A stretch of DNA of 64,000 nt from Palsa-504 sp963744575. GTDB taxonomy: Bacteria > Actinomycetota > Actinomycetes > Streptosporangiales > Streptosporangiaceae. The notes under the pieces were generated by a model. It did not search any database, was not told the origin of the DNA, and saw nothing but the letters and a program-made list of their open reading frames with translations. Within the stretch, counting starts at the first letter, position 1; each line of letters opens with the position of its first letter. The stretch covers positions 124,001-188,000 of the forward strand of contig CAVUUF010000025.1 in NCBI GenBank assembly GCA_963744575.1. The letters are read 5' to 3'. The position numbers were made by a program, and so were the translations under genes. Positions 18,701 to 27,884 of this stretch are shown piece by piece.

Positions 18701-19653
18701 GCCAGCCCGCCATGGCCGCCGCGGCGGAGGCGCGCGACCACGCGCGCCTCCGGCTGGGCACCTGTCCCGACTCCTGGGGAGTATGGTTCGCCGACGACCC
18801 GCTCCAGACCCCCTGGGAGCGCTTCCTCGACGAGGTAGCGGAGGTGGGGTACCGATGGCTGGAGCTGGGCCCGTTCGGCTATCTGCCCGCGGACCAGGCC
18901 CGGCTGGCCGACGAGCTCAGCCGGCGCGGCCTGGCCGTGGCGGGCGGCACCGTCCACGGGTTCAGCGGCCTGCACCGGCCGGACGACTGGGCGGACATCG
19001 TCCGGATCACCCGGCAGGTGTCCGAGCTCACCGCCGCGGCCGGCGGGCGGCACGTGATCTTCGTGCCGGTGCCCGGCTACCGTGACGACTCCACCGGCGC
19101 CTTCCTCGAACCGGCCGAACTCGACCCCGGCCAGTGGCAGACCATGATCCGGGCCACCGATGAGCTGGGCAGGATCGTCGCCGAGGAGTACGGCCTGCGG
19201 CTGGAATTCCACCCGCACGCCGACAGTCACGTGGAGACCCAGGCACAGACCGAACGGTTCCTGGACGACACCGATCCCCGTTACGTCTCGCTCTGCCTGG
19301 ACACCGGCCACCTAGCCTACCGGCACGCGGACAACGTGGCCATCATCAACCGCTACCCCGACCGGATCGGGTACGTGCACGTCAAGCAGATGGACCCGGC
19401 CATCGTGGCCAAGGCCGACCGGGAGGGCCTGGCCTTCGGTCAGGCCGTGGCCATGGGCGCCAGCTGCGAGCCGCCCCGCGGCGAACCCGCGGTCGAGGAC
19501 GTGGCCAAGGCGCTGCGCGACCTCGACCGGGACCTGTTCGTGGTCGTCGAACAGGACATGTACCCGTGCGACTTCGGCCAGCCGAAGCCCATCGCCCAGC
19601 GCACCTACGCCTACCTGCGCAGCATCGGCATCGGCCGGGAGGAACAGCCATGA
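18697..19653 (+). CDS. Sugar phosphate isomerase/epimerase family, probable inosose dehydratase (IolE-like)
   Basis: This is an AP-endonuclease-2/xylose-isomerase-like TIM barrel. LGTCPDSWGVWF and WERFLDEVAEVGYRWLELGPFGYLP match IolE-like proteins of actinobacterial inositol operons, and metal ligands are visible in LEFHPHADSHVET, CLDTGH and YVHVKQMDP. IolE dehydrates 2-keto-myo-inositol to the trione that IolD hydrolyses, and no other IolE candidate is in the operon. The barrel family is broad, so the exact reaction is inferred from context. The ATG overlaps the ATPase stop, and the stop overlaps iolG. Confidence 0.82.
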
Positions 19654-20669
19654 ACGTCCGCGTCGGCGTCATCGGAGTGGGGATGATCGGCCAGGACCAC
19701 ATCCGCAGGATCACCCAGGTCCTCACGGGCGGGTCCGTCACGGCGGTCAACGATGTCGACGCGGCGCGCGCCGGGCAGGTCGCGGCGGTCCTGCCCGGCG
19801 CGACTACCCACTCCACCGCGCAGGATCTCATCGCCGACGACAACGTGGACGCGGTGCTGGTCGCCTCCTGGGGCGCGGCCCACGAGGAGCAGGTCCTCGC
19901 CGCGATCGCCGCCGGCAAGCCGGTGTTCTGCGAGAAGCCGCTCGCGCCGGCCTCCGGCGCCTGCCTGCGCATCATGGCGGCCGAGATAGCCCGCGGCCGC
20001 AGGCTGGTGCAGGTCGGCTTCATGCGCCGGTACGACGCGGCCTACCGGGCCATGAAAGCCACGCTGGACGATGGCAGCATCGGCGCCCCGCTGCTGATGC
20101 ACTGCGCGCACCGCAACCCGTCGGTGCCGCCGTACGGCTTCACCACCGAAATGATCATCAGCGACTCGGCCGTGCACGAGATGGACCTGGTGCGCTGGCT
20201 GTTCGACGACGAGATCGTGGCCACGAACGTGTTCAAGCCGCGGCGGAGCAGCCGGGCGGGCGACGGCCTGCAGGATCCGCTGATCATCCAGTTCGAGCTG
20301 GCCAGCGGCATCCTCGTCGACGACGAGGTGTTCGTCAACGCCGGTTACGGCTACGACGTGCGCGGCGAGGTCGTCTGCGAGAGCGGAACCGTGGCGCTCG
20401 CCGACGTCGGCGAGACGACGCTTTCCGCCGCCAGCCGGCGCGGCGTCCGCGTGCCCGTCGACTGGCGGGACCGGTTCATCCGGGCCTACGACACTGAGCT
20501 GCAGGAATGGCTGAACGCGGTGGCCGCTGGCACCTCGGCAGGCCCGACGTCATGGGACGGCCTCGCCGCGGCCGCGGTCACCGACGCCGCCCTCGAGGCA
20601 CTCCAGAGCGGGCAGCGCACCGTGGTGACCCTGCCGGAGCGCCCCGGCTGCTACGCGAAGGCGGAGTGA
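19650..20669 (+). CDS. iolG: Inositol 2-dehydrogenase (Gfo/Idh/MocA family)
   Basis: IolG oxidises myo-inositol to 2-keto-myo-inositol, the first step of the pathway. The N-terminal Rossmann fold begins RVGVIGVGMIGQDHIRRI, and the family's catalytic EKP motif is in GKPVFCEKPLAP. The C-terminal domain has MRRYDAAYRAMK and the DSAVHEMDLVRWLF helix carrying the catalytic Asp/His. The assignment to inositol rests on the operon; related enzymes act on other polyols. It overlaps the upstream gene by 4 bp and abuts iolH with no gap. Confidence 0.9.
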   Translation: MNVRVGVIGVGMIGQDHIRRITQVLTGGSVTAVNDVDAARAGQVAAVLPGATTHSTAQDLIADDNVDAVLVASWGAAHEEQVLAAIAAGKPVFCEKPLAPASGACLRIMAAEIARGRRLVQVGFMRRYDAAYRAMKATLDDGSIGAPLLMHCAHRNPSVPPYGFTTEMIISDSAVHEMDLVRWLFDDEIVATNVFKPRRSSRAGDGLQDPLIIQFELASGILVDDEVFVNAGYGYDVRGEVVCESGTVALADVGETTLSAASRRGVRVPVDWRDRFIRAYDTELQEWLNAVAAGTSAGPTSWDGLAAAAVTDAALEALQSGQRTVVTLPERPGCYAKAE

Positions 20670-21539
20670 ATGAAGATCACCCTCGACCCGTACATGTTCC
20701 GCCGGGTACCGCTGACCGACCTGCCCGGCCTGGTCGCGGATCTCGGCTATGACTACATCGAGCTGTCGCCGCGCGCGGACTTCCTGCCGTTCTTCCTGCA
20801 CCCGCGGGCAGGCAAGGCGCAGATCGCCGCGTTCAGGAAGGCCCTGGACGCGGCGGGAGTGCACGTCGCCTCGGTGCTGCCGCTGTACCGGTGGTCAGGC
20901 CCGGACGAGGACGAACGGCAGGCCGCGGTGCGCAACTGGAAGCGGGCCATCCAGATCGCCGTGGACCTCGGCGCGGACGTGATGAACTCCGAGTTCAACG
21001 GCCGGCCCGAGGCGGCCTCGGCCAGCGAGGCCCAGTTCTGGCGGTCGATGGAGGAACTGCTCCCCGTCTTCGAGCGCGAGGGGGTCCGGCTGGTGCTCGA
21101 ACCGCACCCGGACGACTTCATCGAGGACGGCCGGGCCGCCGTCGACCTCATCCGCGGCATCGACAAGGACTGGGTGTCGTTCCTGTACTGCGCGCCGCAC
21201 ACCTTCCACCAGGGCGGCGACATCGAGGGCATCATGAAGTACGCCGGCCCGCTGCTGACGCACGTGCACATCGCCGATTCGTTCGACCACCGCGCCTCGT
21301 CCGGCCTGCGCTACATCGTGAACCCGCCAGGCTCGCCCGCCCGCATCCACCAGCACCTGGACATCGGCCAGGGCGAGGTGGACTGGGACGTCTTCTTCCG
21401 CACCCTCGACGAGCTGGACTTCGACGGCATCGCCACCGTCTGCGTCTTCGCCTGGGAGGAACGCGCCCGCGAGTCCTCGGTCCGCAACCTCGAGCAGATC
21501 CGCCAGTACCTGGCCAAGCACGGCCGCCCGGCCCGGTAA
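20670..21539 (+). CDS. iolH: IolH-type sugar phosphate isomerase/epimerase
   Basis: This second TIM-barrel protein of the operon matches the actinobacterial IolH type closely: MKITLDPYMFRRVPLTDLPG, IELSPRADFLPFF, LPLYRWSGPDEDERQAAVRNWKRA and LYCAPHTFHQGGDI. Metal ligands are visible as Glu/His in LEPHPDDF, CAPHTFHQ and HVHIADSFDH. The role of IolH is not settled; an epimerase or isomerase step for other inositol isomers is usually suggested. It is the last gene of the operon. No clear terminator is seen in the 129 bp before typA. Confidence 0.88.
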   Translation: MKITLDPYMFRRVPLTDLPGLVADLGYDYIELSPRADFLPFFLHPRAGKAQIAAFRKALDAAGVHVASVLPLYRWSGPDEDERQAAVRNWKRAIQIAVDLGADVMNSEFNGRPEAASASEAQFWRSMEELLPVFEREGVRLVLEPHPDDFIEDGRAAVDLIRGIDKDWVSFLYCAPHTFHQGGDIEGIMKYAGPLLTHVHIADSFDHRASSGLRYIVNPPGSPARIHQHLDIGQGEVDWDVFFRTLDELDFDGIATVCVFAWEERARESSVRNLEQIRQYLAKHGRPAR

Positions 21540-21668
21540 CACGCCTGCCCGGCGCGCCTCTCCCGCCCGGCGACCCGCCCCTGACCCGCCGGTCGAGCGT
21601 TCACTACACTGGAAGCCAGTCACCTGATCGGTGCACGCTCCCAGACCCCGGACGAACGAGAATCAAGC

Positions 21669-23540
21669 ATGCCCACCCAGCACCAGGCCACGATCGCGAC
21701 CAGGGACGACCTGCGCAACGTAGCCATCATCGCGCACGTGGACCACGGCAAGACCACGCTGGTGGACGCCATGCTGTGGCAGTCGGGCGCGTTCCGCGCC
21801 AACGCGAACGTGGCCGAGCGGGTGCTCGATTCCGGCGACCTGGAGCGGGAGAAGGGCATCACGATCCTGGCCAAGAACACCGCGGTACGGCATGCCGGGC
21901 TGACCATCAACATCGTGGACACGCCGGGTCACGCGGACTTCGGCGGCGAGGTGGAGCGCGGCCTGTCCATGGTCGACGGCGTGCTGCTGCTGGTGGACGC
22001 CAGCGAGGGCCCGCTGCCGCAGACCAGGTTCGTGCTGCGCAAGACGCTGGCCGCCGGCCTGCCGGTGATCCTCGTGGTCAACAAGGTAGACCGGCCCGAC
22101 GCGCGGATCGCCGAGGTGGTGGACGCCTGCTACGAGCTGTTCATCGACCTGGACGCGACCGAGGAGCAGATCGAGTTCCCCATCGTGTACGCCTCCGCGC
22201 GGGCCGGGCGGGCCTCGCTGAACCGGCCCGCCGACGGCGAGATGCCCGGCTCGCCCGACCTGGAGCCGCTGTTCGCCGCGTTGCAGGCCACCGTGCCGGC
22301 GCCCGCCTACGAGGTCGGCGCGCCGTTGCAGGCTCACGTCACCAACCTGGACGCGAGCTCCTACCTGGGCCGGATCGCGCTGTGCCGGATCCGCAACGGC
22401 ACGATCTCCCGCGGTCAGCAGGCCGCCTGGTGCCGCCGGGACGGCTCCATCGAGAAGGTCAAGATCTCCGAGCTTTACCGGACCGAGGCGCTCGAGCGCG
22501 TCCCGGCCGATTCGGCCGGCCCCGGGGACATCGTGGCCATCGCCGGCATCCCGGACATCATGATCGGGGAAACCCTGGCCGACGTGGATGACCCGCGCCC
22601 GCTGCCGCTCATCACCGTGGACGAGCCGGCCATCTCGATGACGATCGGCGTGAACACCTCGCCGCTGGCCGGGCAGAAGGCGGCCGCCAAGGTCACCGCG
22701 CGCCTGGTCCGCGACCGGCTCGACCGCGAACTGGTCGGCAACGTGTCGCTGGCCGTGCTGCCCACCGAACGCACCGACACCTGGGAGGTCCGCGGTCGCG
22801 GCGAGCTCGCGCTGGCCGTGCTGGTCGAGACGATGCGCCGGGAGGGCTACGAGCTGACCGTGGGACGGCCCGCCGCCGTCACCCGCGAGATCGACGGCGC
22901 CGTCTACGAGCCGGCCGAGCGGCTGAGCGTGGACGTGCCCGAGGAGTACCTGGGCACGGTGACCTCGCTGGTCTCGGTGCGGCGCGGTCGGATGGAGTCG
23001 ATGACCAACCACGGCACCGGCTGGGTCAGGCTCGAGTTCGTGGTGCCCGCGCGCGGCCTGATCGGTTTCCGCACCCAGTTCCTGACCGAGACCCGCGGCA
23101 CCGGAATCGCGCACCACGTGTTCGAGAAGTACGAGCCGTGGTCGGGCGCCCTGCGCGGCCGCGCGACCGGATCCCTGGTCGCCGACCGGGCCGGCAGCGC
23201 GTCCCCGTACGCCATGTTCAACCTGCAGGAGCGCGGGTCGCTGTTCGTCCCCCCGGGCACCGAGGTGTATGAGGGGATGATCGTCGGGGAGAATTCCCGG
23301 CCCGACGACATGGACGTGAACATCTGCCGCGAGCGCAAGGTCACCAACGTGCGCCAGTCCACCGGGGAGGAACTCGAGCGGCTGGTGCCGCCGCGGCTGC
23401 TCAGCCTGGAGCAGGCCCTCGAATTCTGCGCCGACGACGAGTGCGTGGAGGTCACCGCCGCCGCGGTGCGCCTGCGCAAGACCGTCCTGGACGCCAGGGA
23501 GCGCGCCCGCCTCCGCGCCCGCGCCTCGCGCGCCACCTGA
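21669..23540 (+). CDS. typA: Ribosome-associated GTPase TypA/BipA
   Basis: TypA is a translational GTPase involved in ribosome assembly and stress adaptation. The 623-residue protein has the G1 motif HVDHGKTT (23-30), DTPGH (85-89) and NKVD (139-142), followed by EF-G-like domains II, III and V and the BipA-specific C-terminal domain (RGRMESMTNHGTGWVRLEFVVPARGLIGFRTQ). Length is normal for the family. It is probably monocistronic. Confidence 0.97.
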   Translation: MPTQHQATIATRDDLRNVAIIAHVDHGKTTLVDAMLWQSGAFRANANVAERVLDSGDLEREKGITILAKNTAVRHAGLTINIVDTPGHADFGGEVERGLSMVDGVLLLVDASEGPLPQTRFVLRKTLAAGLPVILVVNKVDRPDARIAEVVDACYELFIDLDATEEQIEFPIVYASARAGRASLNRPADGEMPGSPDLEPLFAALQATVPAPAYEVGAPLQAHVTNLDASSYLGRIALCRIRNGTISRGQQAAWCRRDGSIEKVKISELYRTEALERVPADSAGPGDIVAIAGIPDIMIGETLADVDDPRPLPLITVDEPAISMTIGVNTSPLAGQKAAAKVTARLVRDRLDRELVGNVSLAVLPTERTDTWEVRGRGELALAVLVETMRREGYELTVGRPAAVTREIDGAVYEPAERLSVDVPEEYLGTVTSLVSVRRGRMESMTNHGTGWVRLEFVVPARGLIGFRTQFLTETRGTGIAHHVFEKYEPWSGALRGRATGSLVADRAGSASPYAMFNLQERGSLFVPPGTEVYEGMIVGENSRPDDMDVNICRERKVTNVRQSTGEELERLVPPRLLSLEQALEFCADDECVEVTAAAVRLRKTVLDARERARLRARASRAT

Positions 23541-23576
23541 AAGCGCCCACACCCATCGGCGCGGCGTATCGAAGCG

Positions 23577-23870
23577 TTACTGATCCCGGTCGCGGCGCAG
23601 CCGGTCGAGGACGTCGCCGGGGTTGTCGGCCGCGACCCGGATCATCGCGCGCACCGCGTCGGCCAGCGTCACCCGGGGCACGTCGAGCGTCACCGCGGCC
23701 GCATCGGCCCAGGCGGTCAGCTGCCGGTACAGTTCGGGGCTCAGGTCCAGGGTGATCCTGACCGGCTTGGACCTGATCGCGGTGCGGCCCGCTGGATGCG
23801 CGTTGGGTTCGGCGCGCCGTGCCGCCGCGGCGGCGTACTGCGCCTTGCGCTGTTCTCGCTGACTGGTCAC
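23577..23870 (-). CDS. Ribbon-helix-helix-like small protein, probable ParA partner
   Basis: A 97-residue protein with a basic N-terminal region (REQRKAQYAAAAARR) and a segment VRITLDLSPELYRQLTAWADAAAV ... VTLADAVRAMIRVAAD that fits a ribbon-helix-helix DNA-binding fold. It starts 40 bp after the parA stop on the same strand. ParA-type ATPases are often paired with such small DNA-binding partners, so it is likely the centromere-binding or adaptor protein. Confidence 0.7.
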   Translation of the reverse strand: MTSQREQRKAQYAAAAARRAEPNAHPAGRTAIRSKPVRITLDLSPELYRQLTAWADAAAVTLDVPRVTLADAVRAMIRVAADNPGDVLDRLRRDRDQ

Positions 23871-23910
23871 GACGCGGCTCCTGCTCGCCCGTCAGTCGTC
23901 CCGGACTCGG

Positions 23911-24585
23911 TCAAGACCGTATCGAGCATAGGGGAGCACACCGGTCGATGAGGTTCCTGGCCACCTGCCGCCAGATCTCGCAGCCGACCTGCTTGATCGG
24001 CAGGCCGAAACTCTGAGCGTAGACCTCGAGCCGCGGTACCGCCGTATCCAGCACGTCGTAGCCGAGGTGCTCGAGCGCCTCGCGGGCATCCGTGGTGGAG
24101 TGGGCCCGCGCGATGCAGCGGTTCAGCAGGACGGCGGAGCGGGCGGGCTTGTCCCGGACCGGCGTGATATCGGCGATCTCGTCGCGCACCGGCGTGGTGC
24201 GGTTGATCTCGATCGGGCTCGGCGCGCACGGGATGAGGATCTCGTCGGCGTACCGCAGCGCCGACCTGGCGATGCCGATATGGTCCTCAAGTTGCGGCGT
24301 GTCGATGATCACCACGTCATCGGATTGGGCGATCTCGGGCACGCGGCGGTGCAGTTCGCGCGAGGGCAGGGCCACGATCCGGAACGGGAAGGCTGCCTCC
24401 GGCGCGGCGAGGTGCGGGTCCATGGCGGCCAGATCGGACCACTCGAGCGCGCTGCCCGAGGGGTCCGCGTCCACCAGGAGCACGCTGTTCCCGGCCTGCG
24501 CGAACACGTGTGCCAGCCATACCGCTGATGTGGTCTTGCCTGTGCCCGGCTTCAGATTGGCCAGGGCGATGGTCAGCCCTGTCAT
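23911..24585 (-). CDS. ParA-family ATPase
   Basis: A 224-residue deviant-Walker ATPase: LKPGTGKTTSAVWLAHVFA near the N-terminus (the family's KGGxGKTT with Pro in place of Gly), VLLVDADPSGSALEW, and VVIIDTPQLED. Such proteins position DNA or protein cargo by dynamic binding to the nucleoid. It is short and orphan-like compared with the chromosomal ParA near oriC, and resembles those found with ribbon-helix-helix partners on plasmids and islands. The cargo cannot be told. Confidence 0.85.
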   Translation of the reverse strand: MTGLTIALANLKPGTGKTTSAVWLAHVFAQAGNSVLLVDADPSGSALEWSDLAAMDPHLAAPEAAFPFRIVALPSRELHRRVPEIAQSDDVVIIDTPQLEDHIGIARSALRYADEILIPCAPSPIEINRTTPVRDEIADITPVRDKPARSAVLLNRCIARAHSTTDAREALEHLGYDVLDTAVPRLEVYAQSFGLPIKQVGCEIWRQVARNLIDRCAPLCSIRS

Positions 24586-24720
24586 CCCGGCATTATCGCA
24601 GCGTCCGCGGCATTTCGGTAGCCGATCGCCCGACCTGGAGGTTAACGCGGCCCAGAAAGGCAGCCGCAGACGGCCGTCGCGGACCAGGTTTCCACCGGCG
24701 GGATCGCCGTTGTCCCGCCG

Positions 24721-24729
24721 TTATCCACA
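24721..24729 (+). promoter_or_regulatory. DnaA-box-like sequence
   Basis: TTATCCACA is an exact match to the general DnaA-box consensus. It lies in the 186-bp gap between the parA start (24585) and the aquaporin stop (24772). A single box is not evidence of an origin; nothing else is recognised in this gap. Confidence 0.3.
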
Positions 24730-24771
24730 GCATGTGGAGTACCACCATCCCGCTCCGTGACCTGCGATGAC

Positions 24772-25638
24772 TCAGCCCAGGCCGCCACCGCCGATCCGCC
24801 CGGGACGCCAGCGGGTGCCCAGCGTGCCCGTCCCGGCCGCGGTGCCGCTGACGCCTCCGCCCGGGCCCCGCAGCACCCAGGCGATGCCGACGGCGATGAT
24901 CCCGCCGGCCACCGGGCCGATCAGGTAGGCCCACCAGGCCGTCCAGTCGCCCAGCACCAGGGCGGGCCCGAGCGACCGGGCCGGGTTCATGGACGCGCCG
25001 CTGACCGGGGAACCCCACAGCCCGGCCAGGGCGATGTAGCCGCCGACCCCGACCGCGGCCAGCGGCCCCAGTTGCTGCGCCCCGGACGCGGTGCCCAGGA
25101 TCACGCTGACCAGCCCGGTGGTCAGGACAAGCTCCCAGGCCAGCGCGGTGCCCGCCGGGATGCCATGGCCCGGCAGGGTCAGGCCGGCGCTGCCCTGCTT
25201 GCCGATCAGCGCCCACAGCAGCACGGTGGCCAGGACGGCGCCGGCGAACTGCGTCACGATGTAGGCCGGGACGCGTTTCCAGGGGAAGTCACCGCGCAGC
25301 GCGAAGGCAATGCTCACGGCCGGGTTCAGGTGCGCTCCGGAGACGGCGCCCATGAACAGGATGATGGCCGCCACCATCAGGGCCGGCGCCACCACCAGGG
25401 CGGTGTACGGGACGGCGTGCCCGCCGAACCTGGCGTTGACCATCCCCCCGCCGACCGCGACCAGCACCAGGAAGAAGGTGCCGAGCAGCTCGGAGAACAG
25501 CCGGCGTCCCTCGTAGCTGTCGTCCCAGAAGTCGAACTGCCTGGCCACCGCGTTCGGCTGGCCCATCGACCGCAACGCGACCTCGGCATGATGAGCCCGC
25601 TGCTCGCGCTCAGCGGCTGTCCCCGGTTCACTGGCCAT
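24772..25638 (-). CDS. Aquaporin / MIP-family channel
   Basis: The protein has the six-helix major-intrinsic-protein layout with both NPA boxes: SGAHLNPAVS (NPA at 105-107) and SGASMNPARS (NPA at 218-220). It carries water or small neutral solutes across the membrane. The ~45-residue N-terminal extension before the first helix is longer than in typical aquaporins, and the C-terminus is Gly-rich. The choice between water and glycerol selectivity cannot be made confidently from the sequence. Confidence 0.92.
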   Translation of the reverse strand: MASEPGTAAEREQRAHHAEVALRSMGQPNAVARQFDFWDDSYEGRRLFSELLGTFFLVLVAVGGGMVNARFGGHAVPYTALVVAPALMVAAIILFMGAVSGAHLNPAVSIAFALRGDFPWKRVPAYIVTQFAGAVLATVLLWALIGKQGSAGLTLPGHGIPAGTALAWELVLTTGLVSVILGTASGAQQLGPLAAVGVGGYIALAGLWGSPVSGASMNPARSLGPALVLGDWTAWWAYLIGPVAGGIIAVGIAWVLRGPGGGVSGTAAGTGTLGTRWRPGRIGGGGLG

Positions 25639-25750
25639 GGCCCCACGCCCTTCCGTCCGGCGGCCCGGCCGTTCGTGCGTCCCGCCTGTCCCGTGGCTAG
25701 CAGCCGCCTCGTTCGGAATCTTAAATCCTTGACCCCGAACGGGCCGGGTA

Positions 25751-26020
25751 TCACGCCAGCCCGGCGGTCTTACCAGGCCTGGCGGCCAGCTGCGCCTTGA
25801 CCTGCGCCGCCGACGGGTTGGTCAGCGCGGTGCCGTCGGCGAACACCACGGTGGGCACGGTCTGGTTGCCGCCGTTCACCGACATCACGAACCTGGCGGC
25901 GGCCTCGTCGCGCTCGATGTCGATTTCCACCATGTCGATCCCGTCCCGGGCCAGCTGCCGCTTCAGGTTGCGGCAGAAGCCGCACCATGGGGTGGTGTAC
26001 ATCGTCAGCTGGCCGGACAC
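25751..26020 (-). CDS. Mycoredoxin / glutaredoxin-like protein
   Basis: An 89-residue thioredoxin-fold protein with the redox motif CGFC (Cys13, Cys16) in TPWCGFCRNLKRQL, the cis-Pro in QTVPTVVFADGT and the usual C-terminal helix. In actinobacteria such proteins reduce mycothiol mixed disulfides. It is divergent from the UvrD2-type helicase, a pairing also seen in mycobacteria (Rv3198A/Rv3198c). Confidence 0.88.
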   Translation of the reverse strand: MSGQLTMYTTPWCGFCRNLKRQLARDGIDMVEIDIERDEAAARFVMSVNGGNQTVPTVVFADGTALTNPSAAQVKAQLAARPGKTAGLA

Positions 26021-26091
26021 CCGCCGCCTCCTCGAGACTGGTTGAAGATTCCAGGTGGTTGTAACACCGGCGGGGTCTCCCGCCTTCCCGG

Positions 26092-27882
26092 ATGCGGCAG
26101 GATGGCAAGGTGACTGACGCGATCGTCGGCACCGCCGAGGCGCTGCTGGCCGGGCTCGACCCGGAGCAGCGCGAGGTAGCCCTGGCCGGCCGCGGCCCGG
26201 TCTGCGTGCTGGCCGGCGCGGGCACCGGCAAGACGCGGGCCATCACCTACCGGATCGCCTACGCGACCGCGGCCGGCCTGGTGAACCCGGCGCACGTGCT
26301 GGCTCTCACCTTCACCGTGCGGGCGGCCGGGGAGCTGCGCGGCCGGCTCAGGCAGCTGGGCGTCGGGGTGGTGCGCGCGTCCACGTTCCACGCCGCCGCG
26401 CTACGCCAGCTCAACTACTTCTGGCCGCGGGTCGTCGGCGGGCGGCCGCCGCGGCTTGTCGACGCCAAGGCCAGCCTGGTCCGCGAGGCCGCGAAGCGGG
26501 CCCGGGTCCGGCTCGACGGCGGCACCTCCGGTGGGCCGGGCGGGGGAGCCCTCGCCGACGCCGCCGCCGAGATCGAGTGGGCCAAGGTGACCCAGGTCCG
26601 ACCGGACGGGTACGCGCGCGCCGCGGCCGCCGCGGGCCGCGCGCCCGCGGCCGGGCGGGACCACCTGGCCGCGGTCTACGCCGCCTACGAGGAGCTGCGG
26701 CGGGAGCGGCACCTGATCGACTTCGAGTCCGTGCTCGAGCTGACCGCCGCCATCCTGATCGACAACCGGGCCGCGGCGGACCAGGTGCGCGACATGTTCA
26801 GGCACTTCGTCGTGGACGAGTACCAGGACGTGAACCCGTTGCAGAAGCTGCTGCTCGACGCCTGGCTCGGCGATCGCGACGACCTGTGCGTGGTCGGCGA
26901 CCCGCACCAGGTGATCTACTCCTTCACCGGGGCCAGCCCGGCCTACCTGACCAGTTTCACCGCCGAGTTCCCCGGTGCGACCGTGGTCCGGCTGGTGCGC
27001 GACTACCGGTCCACGCCGCAGGTGGTCGCGGTGGCCAACCAGCTGTCGCGCTCGGCCGCACCGCTCGTGGCGCAGCGGCCGGCCGGGCCGCGGGCGGTGC
27101 TCACCGAGTACCCCGACGACAGCGCGGAGGCGGCCGGGCTGGCCGTGCAGATCCAGGTGCTGCGGGCCGCGGGGGTGCCGGCTCATCAGATCGCGGTGCT
27201 GGTCCGGGTCAACGCGGACACCGAGCGGTTCGAGCTGGCGCTGGCCGAAGCCGGCCTGCCCTACGTGGTGCGCGGCGCCGAGCGGTTCTACGAGCGGCCG
27301 GAGGTGCGCCAGGCGCTGGTGCTGCTGCGCGGCGCCGCCCGGGGAGAAGCGGCGGCGCCCGCCGGTTCCTCCGATCCGCTGCCGGAGTCGGTCCGGCACG
27401 TGCTGACCGGGATCGGCCTCACGGCTGCCCCGCCGGGCGCGGGCCCGGCCACCAGGGAACGCTGGGAGTCGCTCACCGCCATCGCTCAGCTCGCGGACGA
27501 CCTGCACGCCTTGCGCCCGGAGACGACGCTGGCCGACTTCGCGGCCGAACTGACCCAGCGGGCCGAGCTCGGCCACGCGCCGGCCGTGGACGCGGTGACG
27601 CTGGCGTCGATGCACGCGGCCAAGGGCCTGGAATGGGACGCGGTGCTGCTGCCCGGCCTGGTCGAGGGGCTCATGCCGATCGTGCACGCCCGGACACCCG
27701 AGGCGGTCGAGGAGGAGCGGCGGCTCCTGTATGTGGCGGTGACCAGGGCGCGCGAGCACCTGTACCTGTCCTGGGCGCTGGTCCGGGCGCCCGGGGCCGC
27801 GTCGGGCCGCGCCCGGGCCACCCATTCACCGGGAGGGCGGCCGCGGTCGCGTTTCCTCGACGGCATCCGGCTGGGGCGGTAA
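26092..27882 (+). CDS. UvrD/PcrA-family ATP-dependent DNA helicase, UvrD2 type without HRDC
   Basis: A superfamily 1A 3'-5' helicase of 596 residues: motif I AGAGTGKT (41-48), motif Ia ALTFTVRAAGEL, motif II VVDEYQDVN (about 240), motif III VGDPHQVIYSFTGA, motif IV VRLVRDYRSTPQ, motif V ASMHAAKGLEWDAVLLPGL and motif VI LLYVAVTRARE. It matches mycobacterial UvrD2 by context (mycoredoxin on one side, whiB7 beyond the island), but ends at SRFLDGIRLGR with no room for the C-terminal HRDC domain. A GTG at 26110 is an alternative start. Confidence 0.9.
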   Translation: MRQDGKVTDAIVGTAEALLAGLDPEQREVALAGRGPVCVLAGAGTGKTRAITYRIAYATAAGLVNPAHVLALTFTVRAAGELRGRLRQLGVGVVRASTFHAAALRQLNYFWPRVVGGRPPRLVDAKASLVREAAKRARVRLDGGTSGGPGGGALADAAAEIEWAKVTQVRPDGYARAAAAAGRAPAAGRDHLAAVYAAYEELRRERHLIDFESVLELTAAILIDNRAAADQVRDMFRHFVVDEYQDVNPLQKLLLDAWLGDRDDLCVVGDPHQVIYSFTGASPAYLTSFTAEFPGATVVRLVRDYRSTPQVVAVANQLSRSAAPLVAQRPAGPRAVLTEYPDDSAEAAGLAVQIQVLRAAGVPAHQIAVLVRVNADTERFELALAEAGLPYVVRGAERFYERPEVRQALVLLRGAARGEAAAPAGSSDPLPESVRHVLTGIGLTAAPPGAGPATRERWESLTAIAQLADDLHALRPETTLADFAAELTQRAELGHAPAVDAVTLASMHAAKGLEWDAVLLPGLVEGLMPIVHARTPEAVEEERRLLYVAVTRAREHLYLSWALVRAPGAASGRARATHSPGGRPRSRFLDGIRLGR

Positions 27883-27884
27883 CC

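Noticed and set aside
24721..24729. A chromosomal replication origin
   Set aside because: A single DnaA box without further boxes, an AT-rich zone or dnaA/dnaN neighbours is not enough.
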